A DNA stretch of 64,000 nt from Chaetorhynchus papuensis (GCA_013396525.1 VWYX01000885.1:283723-347722); one strand, 5' to 3'. Counted from the first letter of the stretch, positions 1-11,100 are shown. Notes: a model not told the origin generated them from the letters alone. Translations and numbers: made by a program.

Positions 1-2892
1 ACATTGGCAGTAACAGCCAGCCTTCACCACGGGATTGCCTTCATTTTGTGAGAGGTTGCTCTGCCAGGGCACGTTAAGGCCTGTTTGGCCCTGAGATTTC
101 CATTCCTGGCACTCCTGCTGTACACTCAGGCCAAAAGAGCACGAATTGGTCCCAGTGTCAGGAGTATATAGATGCCAGCACTATATATAGGAGGGAAAAA
201 GGGAAAGGAAAACCAGTCTGTGGGCTTGAAAATAGGGGATGTGGAAGTAAATGAAATGCCAGAGGGAAGAACATAGCACAAGAGATTGTGCAGGCTGAGG
301 AGAGATTAACAGGTATTAGAAGAATGTGAAGGACATCAGAGAATTCAGATCAGTGCTGAGGTGAGCAGCAGGGAATGTTCTTAGCAAGGAGCATTTGGAA
401 GGTGGACACAGATGGCAAGGTATGAAAAGCAGGCAGACCTGAGAAGCTGTAAGGGCAGCATGGAGGAAAAACCTTAAAATCCAGAAATGGGAAGAAGGTG
501 CAAAGTAGATGAACAAATATCTGAAATACTTTCCAACTCAGAAATAATAATTTTGTTTATCTTGATGTTAGAAAGCTGTGTATAAACTAAGCAATGGTAG
601 TGTAAGAATAATTTTATTTAGTATTTTGGTAACACAATGATACATCTCAAAATGGCCATAGAATTTAGCTTGCTAAATGACTACATACATTCTAAATAGG
701 TGCTACTAAATTTGAGTAACTTCACAGATTACAGGAGACATTAGGTGACCAACAGCTGTACAGTGTTTAACCCCCTGACTGACATGAAAAGTGTGGATGG
801 ATTTTGCATAGTAGCCCATGCACAGTTAAAGCTTTTGGAAGAGTACAAAATTGCAAAAGCCATTTTTTATTAAAATATGTATTGATGATCCTTGCATTAG
901 AATAGCTATTCAGCTGTAGGTTACATACTTTATTTCTTTTAATAACAGTACTTACAAAGGCACAAGAAAAATTGTCTTGCTAGCATTTGATCTAATGTAG
1001 ATCTCCATATGAGAATGCTGAGTATCTTATAAAGCTTTTCACAGGTACAGGCTAAGTTCTGGGGTATCACAGACTTGTACGTAATTCAGAAGAACACCTG
1101 AGGTTATTCCATGTGTATGTAGCAGAAAGCTTTGTTTAGCTCTAAAAAGAGAGGACAGATGCCAAATGAAGTCAGAGACTTTAAACAGGTACATTATTAC
1201 TGTGTGGGGTTATAGAGCAGTGCTTGTAGGCTTGATTCAGGTTTTCAAAATCAGTAGTGAAGCTTGTACTTAAGATAAGGATTGTGCTGTTAACCCAGCT
1301 CTTCCCAGCATCAGTGGGAGCTCTGTCCCTGCTGCCAAGGTGACCAAGACTGGCCATCTATCGGAAGTCACAGTGCAAATCCTTACTTGCTTAGGTCTCA
1401 GCAGAGCTACTTCACTTTGTAGCACTGTACCCTTATTTTTCGAGCTCTACTAATACCTTGTTTAGTGCTCGGCTGAGCACAGCAAGTCATGTGAGATAGC
1501 CTCATGTCTGATGGATTTCATTTGTAATTGAAGGTGATCTGCAGCTCCAAAGAAGTGCCTAATGCTTTTCAAATCAGGCATTTACGTAGGGCTGTTTGCT
1601 TTCTAGAGAAATGTGCAGCTTTGTGTATACAAACACTAGCCGGAGGTTCAATGCCATAAAGTTTCGTGTGTGTGTTTTACTTTGAAATAAGAGATGTTTT
1701 TAAAAGAAATTTTATGAACTTTGCCTCGCAAATATTTTAAAAGTACTTTTTCATCAGTTAATGTGTACTTTAATGTAACATGTAACATTACTTTTCCTTC
1801 TGAGACTTTGTTCCAAACAGATTGTACTAAAAGTACATAGTTGATTTTCAGCTATACTATTTAACTCAACCTAACAGAATGCCTACTGAGTAGGGGTATT
1901 ATTTGCTGTATGCTTTACTTGAGGCTTGTGGCATGAATGTTTTAATATAAACCCCCCCAGTCTCACTTCTAATTACCTTGGCCAATGTGGATTTTACTGG
2001 ACTTACCTACATGCCTAGGGACAACGATATTAACTCCTTCCTAGAGAAACAGAAAGTTCAGCTGTACCTTTATAAATCTAATTCAAATACTTATTTTGTT
2101 CCTGAATATGCTAATGAACAGATTAGGATGTAATTTGTATCACCCTTGCCATGTAGTGACATAGGAATTCTGATCTTTCAAAACTATGGAAAGTTACTAT
2201 ATTAGGACATTCTGTTCATTTTCATATAAAACATGAATTTTAGTTTCAAACATGCTTATGAGCAAGACTTTTATTTTTTTAGGCATTTATGTAAACATTT
2301 TGGAATGCTGAAGGCAAGACTTTACATTGTCATTTTACCAAAAATCATTTGAACACTTATTATTGAGGCATTTACGTACATCCCAGCAGCCACAACACCA
2401 GAGCTGCCATGAGCCTATGGCAGTTTCCAGTGAGTGAATTCAGAGGCAGGCTGTAGTGTTCTGAGCAACTGAGCAAAACAACTTTGTTTGTTTTTTTAAT
2501 AAGAGATTCCACTTTTGAATGTGGAGTCTCTGAAGGCAAAGTTAGAGTTAAGGCATAGCACATGGCGAAATGGGAAGGATTGTAGAGACAGTCCCTGGAG
2601 ATGCTCCAACCAGTCAGTAGATAAAAAGCACTTTACAATGGTAACTTTTGTGAACAAGTTAGAAAAGAAAAGGCTTACTTTCAAATTGCATATGTTTTAT
2701 CATTTAATATATTGTTCCCCTGGTTCTCCTAGAATTAAAAAGACAACTGAATTATACCTTGTACAGATTTTCTTCCTGCTTCTATAACGTGTAATATTGG
2801 CTGTGTAACCAAAAATATCACCAGAACAAACTATGAGTTATATAAGTCTAAAAAGGGCAAGGGGGATTATCTTTAGATGCAAGGTTTATTGC
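1..2892 (-). other. CYP1B1: CYP1B1 3'UTR and downstream flank
   Basis: AT-rich DNA downstream of the stop. The mammalian CYP1B1 3'UTR is about 3 kb, so most of this interval is probably transcribed, but the sequence does not show where the message ends. Minus-strand AATAAA hexamers lie at 2885-2890 (two bases after the stop), 2270-2275, 929-934, 866-871 and 613-618. No coding exon or repeat is recognised here. The next gene on this side in mammals is, as I recall, RMDN2; none of its exons is seen. Confidence 0.6.
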
Positions 2893-3505
2893 TTAGGCAT
2901 TTGCTGACAACTGACTTTCATTGGCTGCTTTCTCTGCTTGCAGTCTTTGGACAGCTTGATCGAGTAAATCCATAGTATCTCTAAGCGTAACATTCAAGGT
3001 GAATGGCTTAGGTTTAATGGTCAGCCCATAGGTAAAGTCCATTTTAGGGTCCTCGTTTGGATTAGCAGTAAAATTGCACTGATGCACCAGTATGGAGGTA
3101 AAGAGAAAGAGCTGCACCTTGGATAACTCCTCTCCAATGCACCGACGTTTTCCCAATGAGAAAATCATCACGCTACTGGTTAGATCTTTATTGATGAACC
3201 CATTCTCATCCAGGAATCTCGTTGGATCAAAATCTTCTGGGTTGGACCATTTTGCTGGGTCATGATTCACTGACCACTGATTTACAAAGATGACAGTGTC
3301 CTTGGGAATGAGGTAGCCCATGATGAAGGTGTTGGTGGTGGTGGCGTGTGGGATGGTCACAGGCACAAAGCTGCTGAAACGCATGGATTCATACAGGAAA
3401 GCCATGATGTAGGGCAGGTGAGGCTGATCTTCAACACATGGCAGACGGTCTCTTCCAACAATCCTATCCACTTCTTCTTGCATTTTAGCCTGCACTTTCG
3501 GGTAC
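2893..3505 (-). other. CYP1B1: CYP1B1 exon 3, coding part
   Basis: The acceptor reads ATGACAG|GTACCC on the minus strand (AG at 3506-3507). Joined to exon 2 it restores AGG (Arg339) followed by Tyr-Pro, exactly where the family splits. It encodes residues 340-542 with the K-helix, meander and haem-binding loop. The stop TAA is at 2893-2895. Base composition drops sharply to AT-rich compared with exon 2, which is usual for this gene in birds. Confidence 0.96.
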
Positions 3506-6222
3506 CTGTCATTTAAAGCAAGATGTGTGTACATACATAACGCTTTCAAAGGATTTTTCTTACAAACAATCCTTGCTGTAAACATTTTTCACAGAACCTC
3601 ACCCCTACCCTAAATAATGTAGTTTGAGCAAAGTTTAAATATATTGCAGGAATGCGTAGACCTCCGTTGAAAACTTTGAGAGAAAAATCCAAACTTCTCG
3701 TGCGCTGGTGTAATTTTAGATTTGCTCAGTTTTTACTTTAATGTCCCATGTAACAGATTCTCAACATAAAAAATAATAATAACCTAAAGTGTCCTGAAGC
3801 TGAGTGTTCTGATCCAATTTTTAAAATTAATTCTAAAACTAGAATTATTTGTCTCTTCTAAGTACTGGATTTTCCATGAGAACAAGAATTTGATTTTCCA
3901 GCTCTGTATGTGACTTTTAAAAGTTAGCATGGAGTTTTTTATCACTAGACATATTTCATACATTTGCAAGCCTGTAGGTTTCTAAACTAAAAAAAAAAAT
4001 CCCAATTATTAAATTGTCAAAATGGCTTTATGAACACCCCACTTTTAGTTTGAGGAGATATTTTCTAATTAATATCAAGATATGTTTTCTCTACAATATA
4101 TTTAAAGAAGACTGTCTTGAAATCTGGACAGTTTGGAAGACTACACAGTAACCAAAACAAGATCAAAATGTTAATACATCTTTACATCTTTTGTTGGTCT
4201 AAAGGCACACACTTTGCCAAGGAGTGCCTTCATTTGCTTTAAGTATTTAAGTTTGGCTTCTGCATCCTTGCTTTTTCCTCCTGCAGCAGACTCACATGTC
4301 AAGTGCTGGGCAAACATGAGAAATGGGGAGAAACCCAAAAAGTTACGTGAACACTGGGTGTCACTCCCTTAGCTGGGGGTGTTAAATATTTGCCTGCTTT
4401 TTCAAAAAGCGACTAAGTAGAAAATGTTTGCATAAGCCTACAAATTATGCAGGCAATGAAAGAAAAAGCCAGGATAGGCAAGAAAGCCAGTGTAATGGCA
4501 CCTTCTCTTAAACCACCTCCCCTCGCCGAGTTTCCCCGGTGGACGGGCCGGTGCCAGGGCAGCGCTCCCGCCGGCTGCCCAAGGGGTCTGCCTTGCCCAG
4601 TCACGCAATGGCAAGGAAGGCACACACAACGGTAGCTTAGCATAATAGCGGGTTTGTAAACCGGTGCACGAACTCTTTATCGTGCTTAAGCAGTTGTTAT
4701 CCTGTTCCTATGATCTCCTTGATCTTGACCTGCTCAAATCTGTTACTTTCAGGTTTTACTCGGCTGCCTTTCTGCCAGCCTCTCTTTATGCGCCATGACC
4801 CGACCGCCTGAGTAGGGTGGGCTTGTGTCGGATTTCTTTTTTTTTTTTTTTTTATACTTTCTTATCTCTTTCTGGCAGGTTTCCCAGAGCTTCCGTGTTA
4901 GTTAATCGGAGGCCCTCGGCGCTGCACGGGCTGGCGCTGCCCGGTCCCGCAGACCTGCGACCCGACGGTGGGTCCCTGCCGGGGCCGCGCCCCCGGCTCT
5001 GGCCGGACCCAGAGCTCCATGAGCTGGCTCGGGCCCGCTGTTCCCGCCGCGGGAGCCCTCCCAGCAGCGCCTTTGCCCGTGCGGCGCAGTTTAAACGGGG
5101 CTCCCCTGGGGCTGCTGGGCGCTCGCACCCCGGGCGGGCTCGCACGTCCCCACCACCCCGGGCCGGTGGGGCGCCCCGGGGTGCTGCCGCCTCCGCCGGC
5201 ACATACCTGATGAGGAAGATGAGGAGCCACTGCAGGGCGGTGGAGAGGGTGTCCTGGCTGGCGCCGAAGATGTCGGTGACAGTGGCGGGCACGTGCTCGA
5301 GCTGCAGCCGCGGCTGCTCCCGCTGCAGGCGGATGAAGGCGTCCATCATGTCGCGGGGGGCGGCCCCGGGGCGCAGGCTGCGCTGGTGCTGCAGGAACTT
5401 GCCGCGGACGAAGCCGTAGAAGTCGCGGTTGAGGTCGCGGAAGGCGCGGTAGGCGGCGCGGATGGGGCTGGGGAAGCGCTGGAGCCAGGGCAGCGCGTCC
5501 ACCAGGCTGCCGGCGCCCACCGCCCGCCCGAACTGCTCGTTGCGCCCCACGATCCGCAGGAACTCGCCGTCGCCGTGGCTGTAGCGGCGGCCGAAGCACA
5601 GGGCGCTCATCACGTTGGCCACGGCCACCACCAGGACGCGCGAGGGGTCGAGGAAGGCGCCGCCGGCGCTGCCGCGCACCAGCAGCGCCACCAGCGCCCG
5701 CGCCTCGCCCACCAGGTGCTGCTCGAGCAGGCGGCGGGTGGCGGGGCTGCCCGTGGAGAAGGCGCGCACCGTGGCGTGCGCCGCCCGCCGGTGCAGCTTC
5801 CAGAGCTCCGAGTATCCGCCGAAGGCCAGGCTGAGCCCGCCCGACACCAGCTGGAAGGACGGGAAGGGCGGGCGGCCGGCGAAGGCGGCCCCCTGGCGGA
5901 CGAGGGCCTGGCGGATGGCGCGCTCCCCGTTCAGCACCACGACGGGCCAGCGCCCCAGGCGCAGCTGGAACACCGCGCCGTAGGTGCTGGCCAGCCGGGC
6001 GAAGGAGAGGTGCGGGGCGCTGCCCAGCTGCGCCGCGTTGCCGATCAGGGGCCAGGGGAAAGGGCCCGGCGGCGCCCGGCGCTGGCCCTGCCGCCGGCGC
6101 TGCTGATGCTGCAGGAGGAGCTTGCCCAGGTGGATAGCGGCGAGCAGGCAGAGGAGGAGCAGGAGGGAGCTTTGCAACGGCGAGATGCCGCCCAGCGCTT
6201 CCCCGAGCTTCTCGAGGGCCAT
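2893..6222 (-). CDS. CYP1B1: Cytochrome P450 1B1, coding region join(2893..3505, 5207..6222) on the complement
   Basis: This is a haem monooxygenase of the endoplasmic reticulum membrane. In the known family it oxidises oestrogens (4-hydroxylation), retinoids, arachidonate and polycyclic aromatic hydrocarbons, taking electrons from P450 reductase. Joining the two exons gives 542 residues; human has 543. A hydrophobic signal anchor lies at about residues 17-37, followed by a basic stretch (38-49) and the proline hinge PPGP (51-54). The I-helix oxygen-activation motif GASQDT is 320-325, the K-helix ExxR is E378/R381 (YESMR), FDPTRF is 431-436, and the haem loop FSLGKRRCIGEE carries the iron-ligand Cys461. 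Trp57, Gly61 and Arg359 (human Trp57, Gly61, Arg368, positions hit in human glaucoma) are retained. Exon 2 is about nine codons shorter than human near the end, and the C-terminus is about eight residues longer. Motif matches at both ends and in both exons exclude CYP1A. The gene appears intact and functional. Confidence 0.97.
3506..5206 (-). other. CYP1B1: CYP1B1 intron 2
   Basis: A 1701-bp GT-AG intron between the two coding exons, with donor GTATGT and acceptor TGACAG. Its 5' third (about 4880-5206) is still CpG-island-like. A small isolated GC-rich patch lies at 4510-4600, and a run of 17-18 T at 4837-4853. The remainder is AT-rich with nothing recognised. Short open frames here are composition artefacts. 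Confidence 0.9.
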
Positions 6223-6223
6223 T
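5207..6223 (-). other. CYP1B1: CYP1B1 exon 2 (first coding exon)
   Basis: The exon starts one base before the ATG (6220-6222). On the minus strand a pyrimidine tract ending TTGCAG runs directly into A-ATG, so almost the whole 5'UTR must lie in an upstream exon, as in mammals. The 3' end is a clean donor, ATCAG|GTATGT, with the GT at 5205-5206. It contributes 338 full codons plus two bases of Arg339. The exon is very GC-rich and lies in a CpG island, so the opposite strand and other frames carry long stop-free stretches that are not genes. Confidence 0.95.
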
Positions 6224-7007
6224 CTGCAAGGAAAGGGAAAAGTCAGCGGTCAGCGTCCCCACGGAGGCGGGGGGACCTTCAGGTTCCGCGGGCAAGGGGA
6301 AGCCCGGACGGGGCGCGCTGGCGTGACGGGGGCGAGCGCCAGCAGCCGTCCCAGCGCTCGGAGTCCGGGCAAGTCCTTGCTGTGTACTCCTCGTGTGCCT
6401 AAAGCCCCCCGAATCCTGTGCAAAAAACAAGGTATAACGGATAATCAGGTGTCAAGTTCCTAATAAGAGATCGAAGTCGTATTTGGCGGCGGGGCCGCTG
6501 CTCTCTCTTTGCCGGTAGGGAAATTTCTCAGCGCGACATGCAACAGGTCACGGCTGAGAGAGGCACAGAGGAAAGCAGGAGGATGCTCTCGCCTGACGAG
6601 CCTCCGCAGATGCAGGCACTCGCCGTGCGCCGGAGACAGGTTAATTCCGACGCTGCACATCGCTCCCCGCGGCAAAAAAGTTCTTGCGAGGAACGGGTTT
6701 CCCGCCCCACTGTCGGAATTTCGGGCTGCTCCGGAGAAACCGCCGCACGCGACCGCGGAGTCCCCTCCGTCCCCATCCCTTCCCTCCTCCCCGCACCTTT
6801 GTGCCCGTCGTGGCATCGCAGGCTGGCGGTATGCCGCCCCTGCGGAGGATGCCTGAGGACTCGGCGTGGCACTGCTGACTGGTCCCGCTTCCCATCCCCG
6901 TGCCCGGGGACCGCCCGCTCCTACCATTTACTCCAGCCTTTCAGAAGCAGCGAGGGGAAGAAGGGGTGAAATAAGGGGCCACGGCGGGCTCCTGTAGCAG
7001 AACTGAC
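6224..7007 (-). other. CYP1B1: Probable CYP1B1 intron 1
   Basis: The 3' end is firm: a polypyrimidine tract and CAG end at 6224, with a branch-like CTGAC about 20 bases upstream. The 5' end is inferred. The best minus-strand donor between here and the promoter is CAG|GTCAGT, with the GT at 7006-7007. A weaker alternative, CAG|GTACCG, has its GT at 7156-7157. Two dioxin-response-type cores (TGGCGTG at 6319-6325; CACGCGA at 6746-6752) lie inside. Confidence 0.5.
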
Positions 7008-7477
7008 CTGTTGCACGCTGCTTCCATCCGAGACCTTGGGGAGGATGGAGAAGAGCTGTGCAGCCGGCGGCAGCTCTAATGGACAGCCGCGGGAGGAGAG
7101 CGGCGACGGCAGCGTTCAGATCCAAGCCTTTGGGAAACTCATTAGGAGCCCCGGTACCTGTCACCCGGAGCTTGGCAGGTCATGTGCGGGCAAATGCCAG
7201 TTGCGCCCGATCCCAGCGCAGTTATCACCTTCCCAGCGCTTTAACCCTTCGGAGCTCGCCCCAAGGCAGCCACCTGCCCCGAGCAGCCCCGCGGACCGGG
7301 AGCGAGCGGGCTGCTGCGCCCCCTCCCTCTGTCTCTCCCTCCCACCCGCCTGCTGGGCTGCGGGGACGGGACGGGGCCAGCCCAGCCCGCTGCAGGGAGC
7401 GAAGGCGAGAGGCTCAGAGGGCGCAGAGAGGACGGCCCGCTGCTCTCAGGCTCAGCCGGCACCGGAGCCGCCACTTC
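7008..7477 (-). other. CYP1B1: Possible CYP1B1 non-coding exon 1
   Basis: Inferred, not read directly. The splice acceptor one base before the ATG requires an upstream untranslated exon. The left edge is the CAG|GTCAGT donor; the right edge is placed about 30 bases downstream of the TATA-like box at 7505-7510. The resulting length of about 470 bp is of the same order as the roughly 370-bp human exon 1. Transcript data could move both ends by 100 bp or more. Confidence 0.35.
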
Positions 7478-7564
7478 TGGGCGCCTGGCATTGCCACTCC
7501 CGGCTTTAAACCCGCCGGCATCCGCGCTGCGCGGCGCGGTGCGGTGCGGGCGGGACGCGGGCGG
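7478..7564 (-). promoter_or_regulatory. CYP1B1: Candidate CYP1B1 core promoter: TATA-like box and two GC boxes
   Basis: TTTAAA at 7505-7510 sits in a GC-rich context. Upstream in the minus-strand sense are two Sp1-type GC boxes, GGGCGGG at 7548-7554 and GGGCGG at 7559-7564, both written on the plus strand. If initiation is near 7477, the GC boxes fall at about -71 and -82. That resembles the TATA-like box plus two Sp1 sites described for the human promoter. An alternative TATA-like sequence, CATAAAAG on the minus strand, lies at about 7674-7681. Confidence 0.4.
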
Positions 7565-7714
7565 CCCTGCTGGCAAATCGCCGCTGTCTGGCCCGTCCCC
7601 TGGCTTGAGGGGTCGCAGTTATTTGCCAGCTGCCCTTGGGCCCTCGCCAGGCGGAGCGGCTGAGCCGCGGATGCTTTTATGGCCGGGGCCAAAAGTTTCA
7701 GCGGAGGAGGTGCC

Positions 7715-7740
7715 GGGAGGGGAGCGGGGTGGCGGGCGGG
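7715..7740 (+). promoter_or_regulatory. G-quadruplex-type G-run cluster in promoter
   Basis: Five runs of three or four G (7715-7717, 7719-7722, 7726-7729, 7734-7736, 7738-7740) are separated by one to four bases. This satisfies the usual four-run quadruplex pattern. It lies on the plus strand, upstream of the CYP1B1 start, between the GC boxes and the response-element pair. Confidence 0.6.
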
Positions 7741-7835
7741 CTCGCAGCTCTCGCTGTCGGGAGGCGAAGCCTCGCCTGCATCTTAGGGGCTGAGGAAGCC
7801 GAAGAGCTTCCCCTCCTCCGCCTGTCGCCTCCCCG

Positions 7836-7860
7836 TTGCGTGCGGAGTTAGCATTGCGTG
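7836..7860 (+). promoter_or_regulatory. Pair of dioxin/xenobiotic response elements (AhR-ARNT sites)
   Basis: TTGCGTG occurs at 7836-7842 (followed by CG) and again at 7854-7860 (followed by AG). Both fit the AhR-ARNT consensus (T/G)NGCGTG(A/C)(G/C). The two cores start 18 bp apart, on the same strand, about 0.35 kb upstream of the proposed core promoter. CYP1B1 is a classical AhR target, and closely spaced XREs are known in its mammalian upstream enhancer. The motif match is seen directly; binding is inferred. Confidence 0.65.
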
Positions 7861-8150
7861 AGCCGGGGCTGGAAAGCCTCCAGCCATCTCCTCCCCGGGC
7901 CCCTACCCCTCCTCGCAATACCTGACACCAGCTCCGGGGAGAAGGAGGCTGGGAAGCGCCGGGCAGCTCGCACCCCGGCCGGCTCCGGTGCCCTCCGGCC
8001 TCTCCTCCGCCCTGCGCTCGCTTCTCTCCCGCTTACGGCGCCTTTTTACTCTTAAATCTGGCGCCTCCGCCCGCACCGGGAGAGCTGGCGAGAGACGTGT
8101 GGGTACGGCGCTCCAAGGCCCCCCGGGCTTTCCGGCGCCTCGGGGGAACC

Positions 8151-11100
8151 GGGACTGCGAAACCTCCAGATATGAAGGAAATCGTTCCCCAAGAAACCAG
8201 AATGCCTTTGCTTTGTTATTGTCATTTTTGCAGTAACAAGAAAAATCTGAAAAGACAACATTTATTTCAGATTCTTTACAGTCATATTATGAGAAGAAAA
8301 TACGATGTTTTGGTAGCATTTAGGGATTAGACAAAATTAGATACTGGGAGTCAGCCCAGCTCAGAGTGTGAGCCTGGTCCTGGCCAGGCTGCTACTGCTT
8401 CTGTCTTTGCTAAGAAGTGTAATCCTGCCTGTTGTCACTGTCCCAGACTCTTCAGTCGGTCATACTACTTCTTGCTCAGACTAGTATCAGCCTTGGATCA
8501 TCTGTTGGCATCTCTCCTGTCATTGCCAAGCAACAGAGGTGTCAAAACCACTTTTTCTGAGCAGTGCTGGAAAAAGTGAGCTTCTCTTTCCCCAGCTCCA
8601 CTTCTAGGGTGAACTGGAAGGATCCTGCAGCCAGCCCAAAATATAGCCCAGCTTCAAGGAGAAGCAAAGACAGCTCCATCCCTAAGGCACTATGGTTAGG
8701 GTGTTCTGATGTCTCCATCACTATCAGAAGATTGAACCCAAATTTCACGTGCTATAACCACTCAGCTGTGGAAAAGTTATCATCGTTCCCTCCTTCATCT
8801 GTCTCATGTCAAAGAAGAGACATGGACTTCTTCTGGCGAAGTTACAGAAGAAGATCTGGGTGGCATTGATCTTTTGCCACTGAGCAGAAGATCTGTTCTG
8901 GGTGGTAAGGACTAGCTTGGATTAGTTACCTGAGCTTTGGATTATAGTGCTGGGCACTTCCTACTGCCAGCAGGTAAATTTGCCCTTTTCTTGGTGACTG
9001 TGGTAATAAGTTGCCTAAACTCCAGGCATTACAGTTCTCGTTAGTAAGTCCCTAAATCCTTTCTTTGGTGCAGCAGCTAAACTAGTTGTGTTGCAATTGA
9101 ATTGCTTCCTGGCTGCTTGCAGAAGGTGCAGGGAAAGGAATAAATTTTCACTATCATGACCTGCAAACTCACAATTTTTAAGGCAGGAGCCTAGGAGTTA
9201 TAAATCCTGGTACTTTTTTTTTTTATGATGTAAGGAAACATTGATATTTTTTATTTCATTTCTCGTTGGTCTTCAGGAGTTCTGTCACTATAAGAAAAGA
9301 AAGAAAAACCTATTTTAAATATTTTCTTCTATGGTGATGGTACCAGCTGGTCCCCCTGTACTATTTACAGCTTTGGCTCCCTATCGCACTTATTACAGCC
9401 TGAGTATTCTTTTGACTGTATACACTGAACATTCATCCAATTTTTTAGGCTCTGATTCTGTGTGACCTTGATTAGTCCCTTGCAATCAAGCACAGGTTGA
9501 GTGAAGCATTTAATCACACCAGTGAATTAAAGTGCAAAAATTCAGGCTGTGGATGATCAGCCCCTTGGTCTCTGTTATATTCTGCAAATTGCTTTCCTGC
9601 CCATATCTTTATTTATTCTTGTCACCTCTTTTGTTTGTAGTAGCATAGGAGTTCAGAATTGCTCTTAGATAATGCATGTTCTTTTTTCCCCAGTTTTGGG
9701 GACTTAATTGAGATGCAGGTCCTACAGAAACCAGTCCCAAATTCCTGAATCAGTTAGTTTTGTTAGGCACTGAAGACTGAATCACTGAAAATGTATGCCA
9801 TGTAAAATGAATTATTTCTGAGGTTTAGAAAATCCTACTTCATATAATATATGGAAAAGAAAGGGAGTTGAAGGGCTACAAGGGAGCTGGTTTGGGATTA
9901 AGGGAGAGGAATTCAGACCTAATCTCTTAAAAATCTTGCTTGATTTGATAGGAATGCCAGGTGCAGGGTTTGTGGGGGTATCAGTACCTCTATGACTCTG
10001 AATAAAGTTGCTTATGTACGTGGACAAGCATCCTTGTTGTGGAGGTGAAAATAAAGGATAAAGAAGGAGGAATTGCACAACCTAGAGAGTCTTCATTTGC
10101 CCTTTGAGAGGGAACTTTTATGTCTGCCACAGTCCACCCTTTTCCAATAAAACTCCTTAACCCCTAAGAGATTTTTACAATTGTTAAGAATTACTTACCT
10201 AAATCAGGCTTTGAAGACTCATTACTCAGTTTTGCTTCTAACCATGGCAGCCCTCGCCTTTGCTTCAGATACTGGAAAGCAGCTCATATATCCTCATGAG
10301 CAGCAACTGGAATTTCTCGTGGACTTGACCTTGCTCTGTTTTCTTTCCTTACCTCTTCCTTTTGCCTCTTTCCATGGAGAGCCCTCCCACACTAGATTTC
10401 TCTCTTTCCCGTAACTGGGACTATGGGTCTTTTCCTCCTCTCACTTAATTTTACAAAATCCCAAAATGGATTAGTTGAGCAAGGTTTTATCCTGGGATTG
10501 CTTCAGCATAGAGCTTGTACAAATTTTTTACCATTTGTAGAGTGATCCAAACTATTCTTCATTAAACAATCCTTGGCAATGTTGTTTCTGATTGTCTTTC
10601 TGAGTGTTGCACAATACTGTAGAAGATGAATAAACAAGTAGCATAACTGTAAAACACAAATCCCTTGGAAACGTAACCAAGTGCAAGATCCTATTGTTTC
10701 AGGCTGCTTAAAATTGTACAGATGTACTTACATACCTCTAGAGTTCAACTCTAGTCTCAACAGAACTGCTGTAAGTCAGGAATTCACCACTACAACAACC
10801 AGACTACAATCAGAACAAGAACCTGTAAGGCTATGTGTTTGCAGCAGCTCACTCAGACTACATTTATGCAGTGATCCTGTGTGACGCAGGATTATGCTTC
10901 AAGTAGTTTCAGATCCGGGAGCAGAGGATCTGTGCTCAGTCCAGCCCCGGCACCACCTCATGGCTGCTGGCTCTGTGGTCACCATCTGTGCTTGCTGCTC
11001 TGCAGCAGAGATGTCCCTGCCTCCTCGGGCTCGTCTGCACTGCACTGAGTGCTCAGAGACAGCAGCACCACAAGTGGGGATGATAGTGAGATAATTTCTG

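Larger units (their letters stand above)
4880..8150. other. CpG island over CYP1B1 5' half and promoter
   Basis: CpG-dense, GC-rich DNA begins inside intron 2, covers exon 2, intron 1 and the promoter, and stops abruptly near 8150, where the sequence becomes AT-rich. Such an island is typical of the 5' end of a vertebrate gene and agrees with the promoter lying at its right-hand part. Confidence 0.85.

Noticed and set aside
5000..5206. Extension of the exon 2 frame beyond the splice donor
   Set aside because: The frame stays open into intron 2, but the family boundary and the GTATGT donor at 5201-5206 place the end of the exon at 5207.
5293..6402. 369-codon plus-strand open frame antisense to CYP1B1 exon 2
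   Set aside because: It mirrors the coding exon in a GC-rich island where stop codons are rare; its Ala/Gly/Glu/Gln/His-rich product resembles no protein and it runs across the exon 2/intron 1 junction.
4898..6430. 510-codon minus-strand open frame in another frame of exon 2
   Set aside because: A Pro/Ala/Arg-rich composition artefact; the true frame is fixed by the P450 motifs and splice sites.
9440..9485. MIR-like phrase CTGTGTGACCTTGATTAGTC
   Set aside because: Resembles the MIR core, but only about 25 bp match, too short to call.
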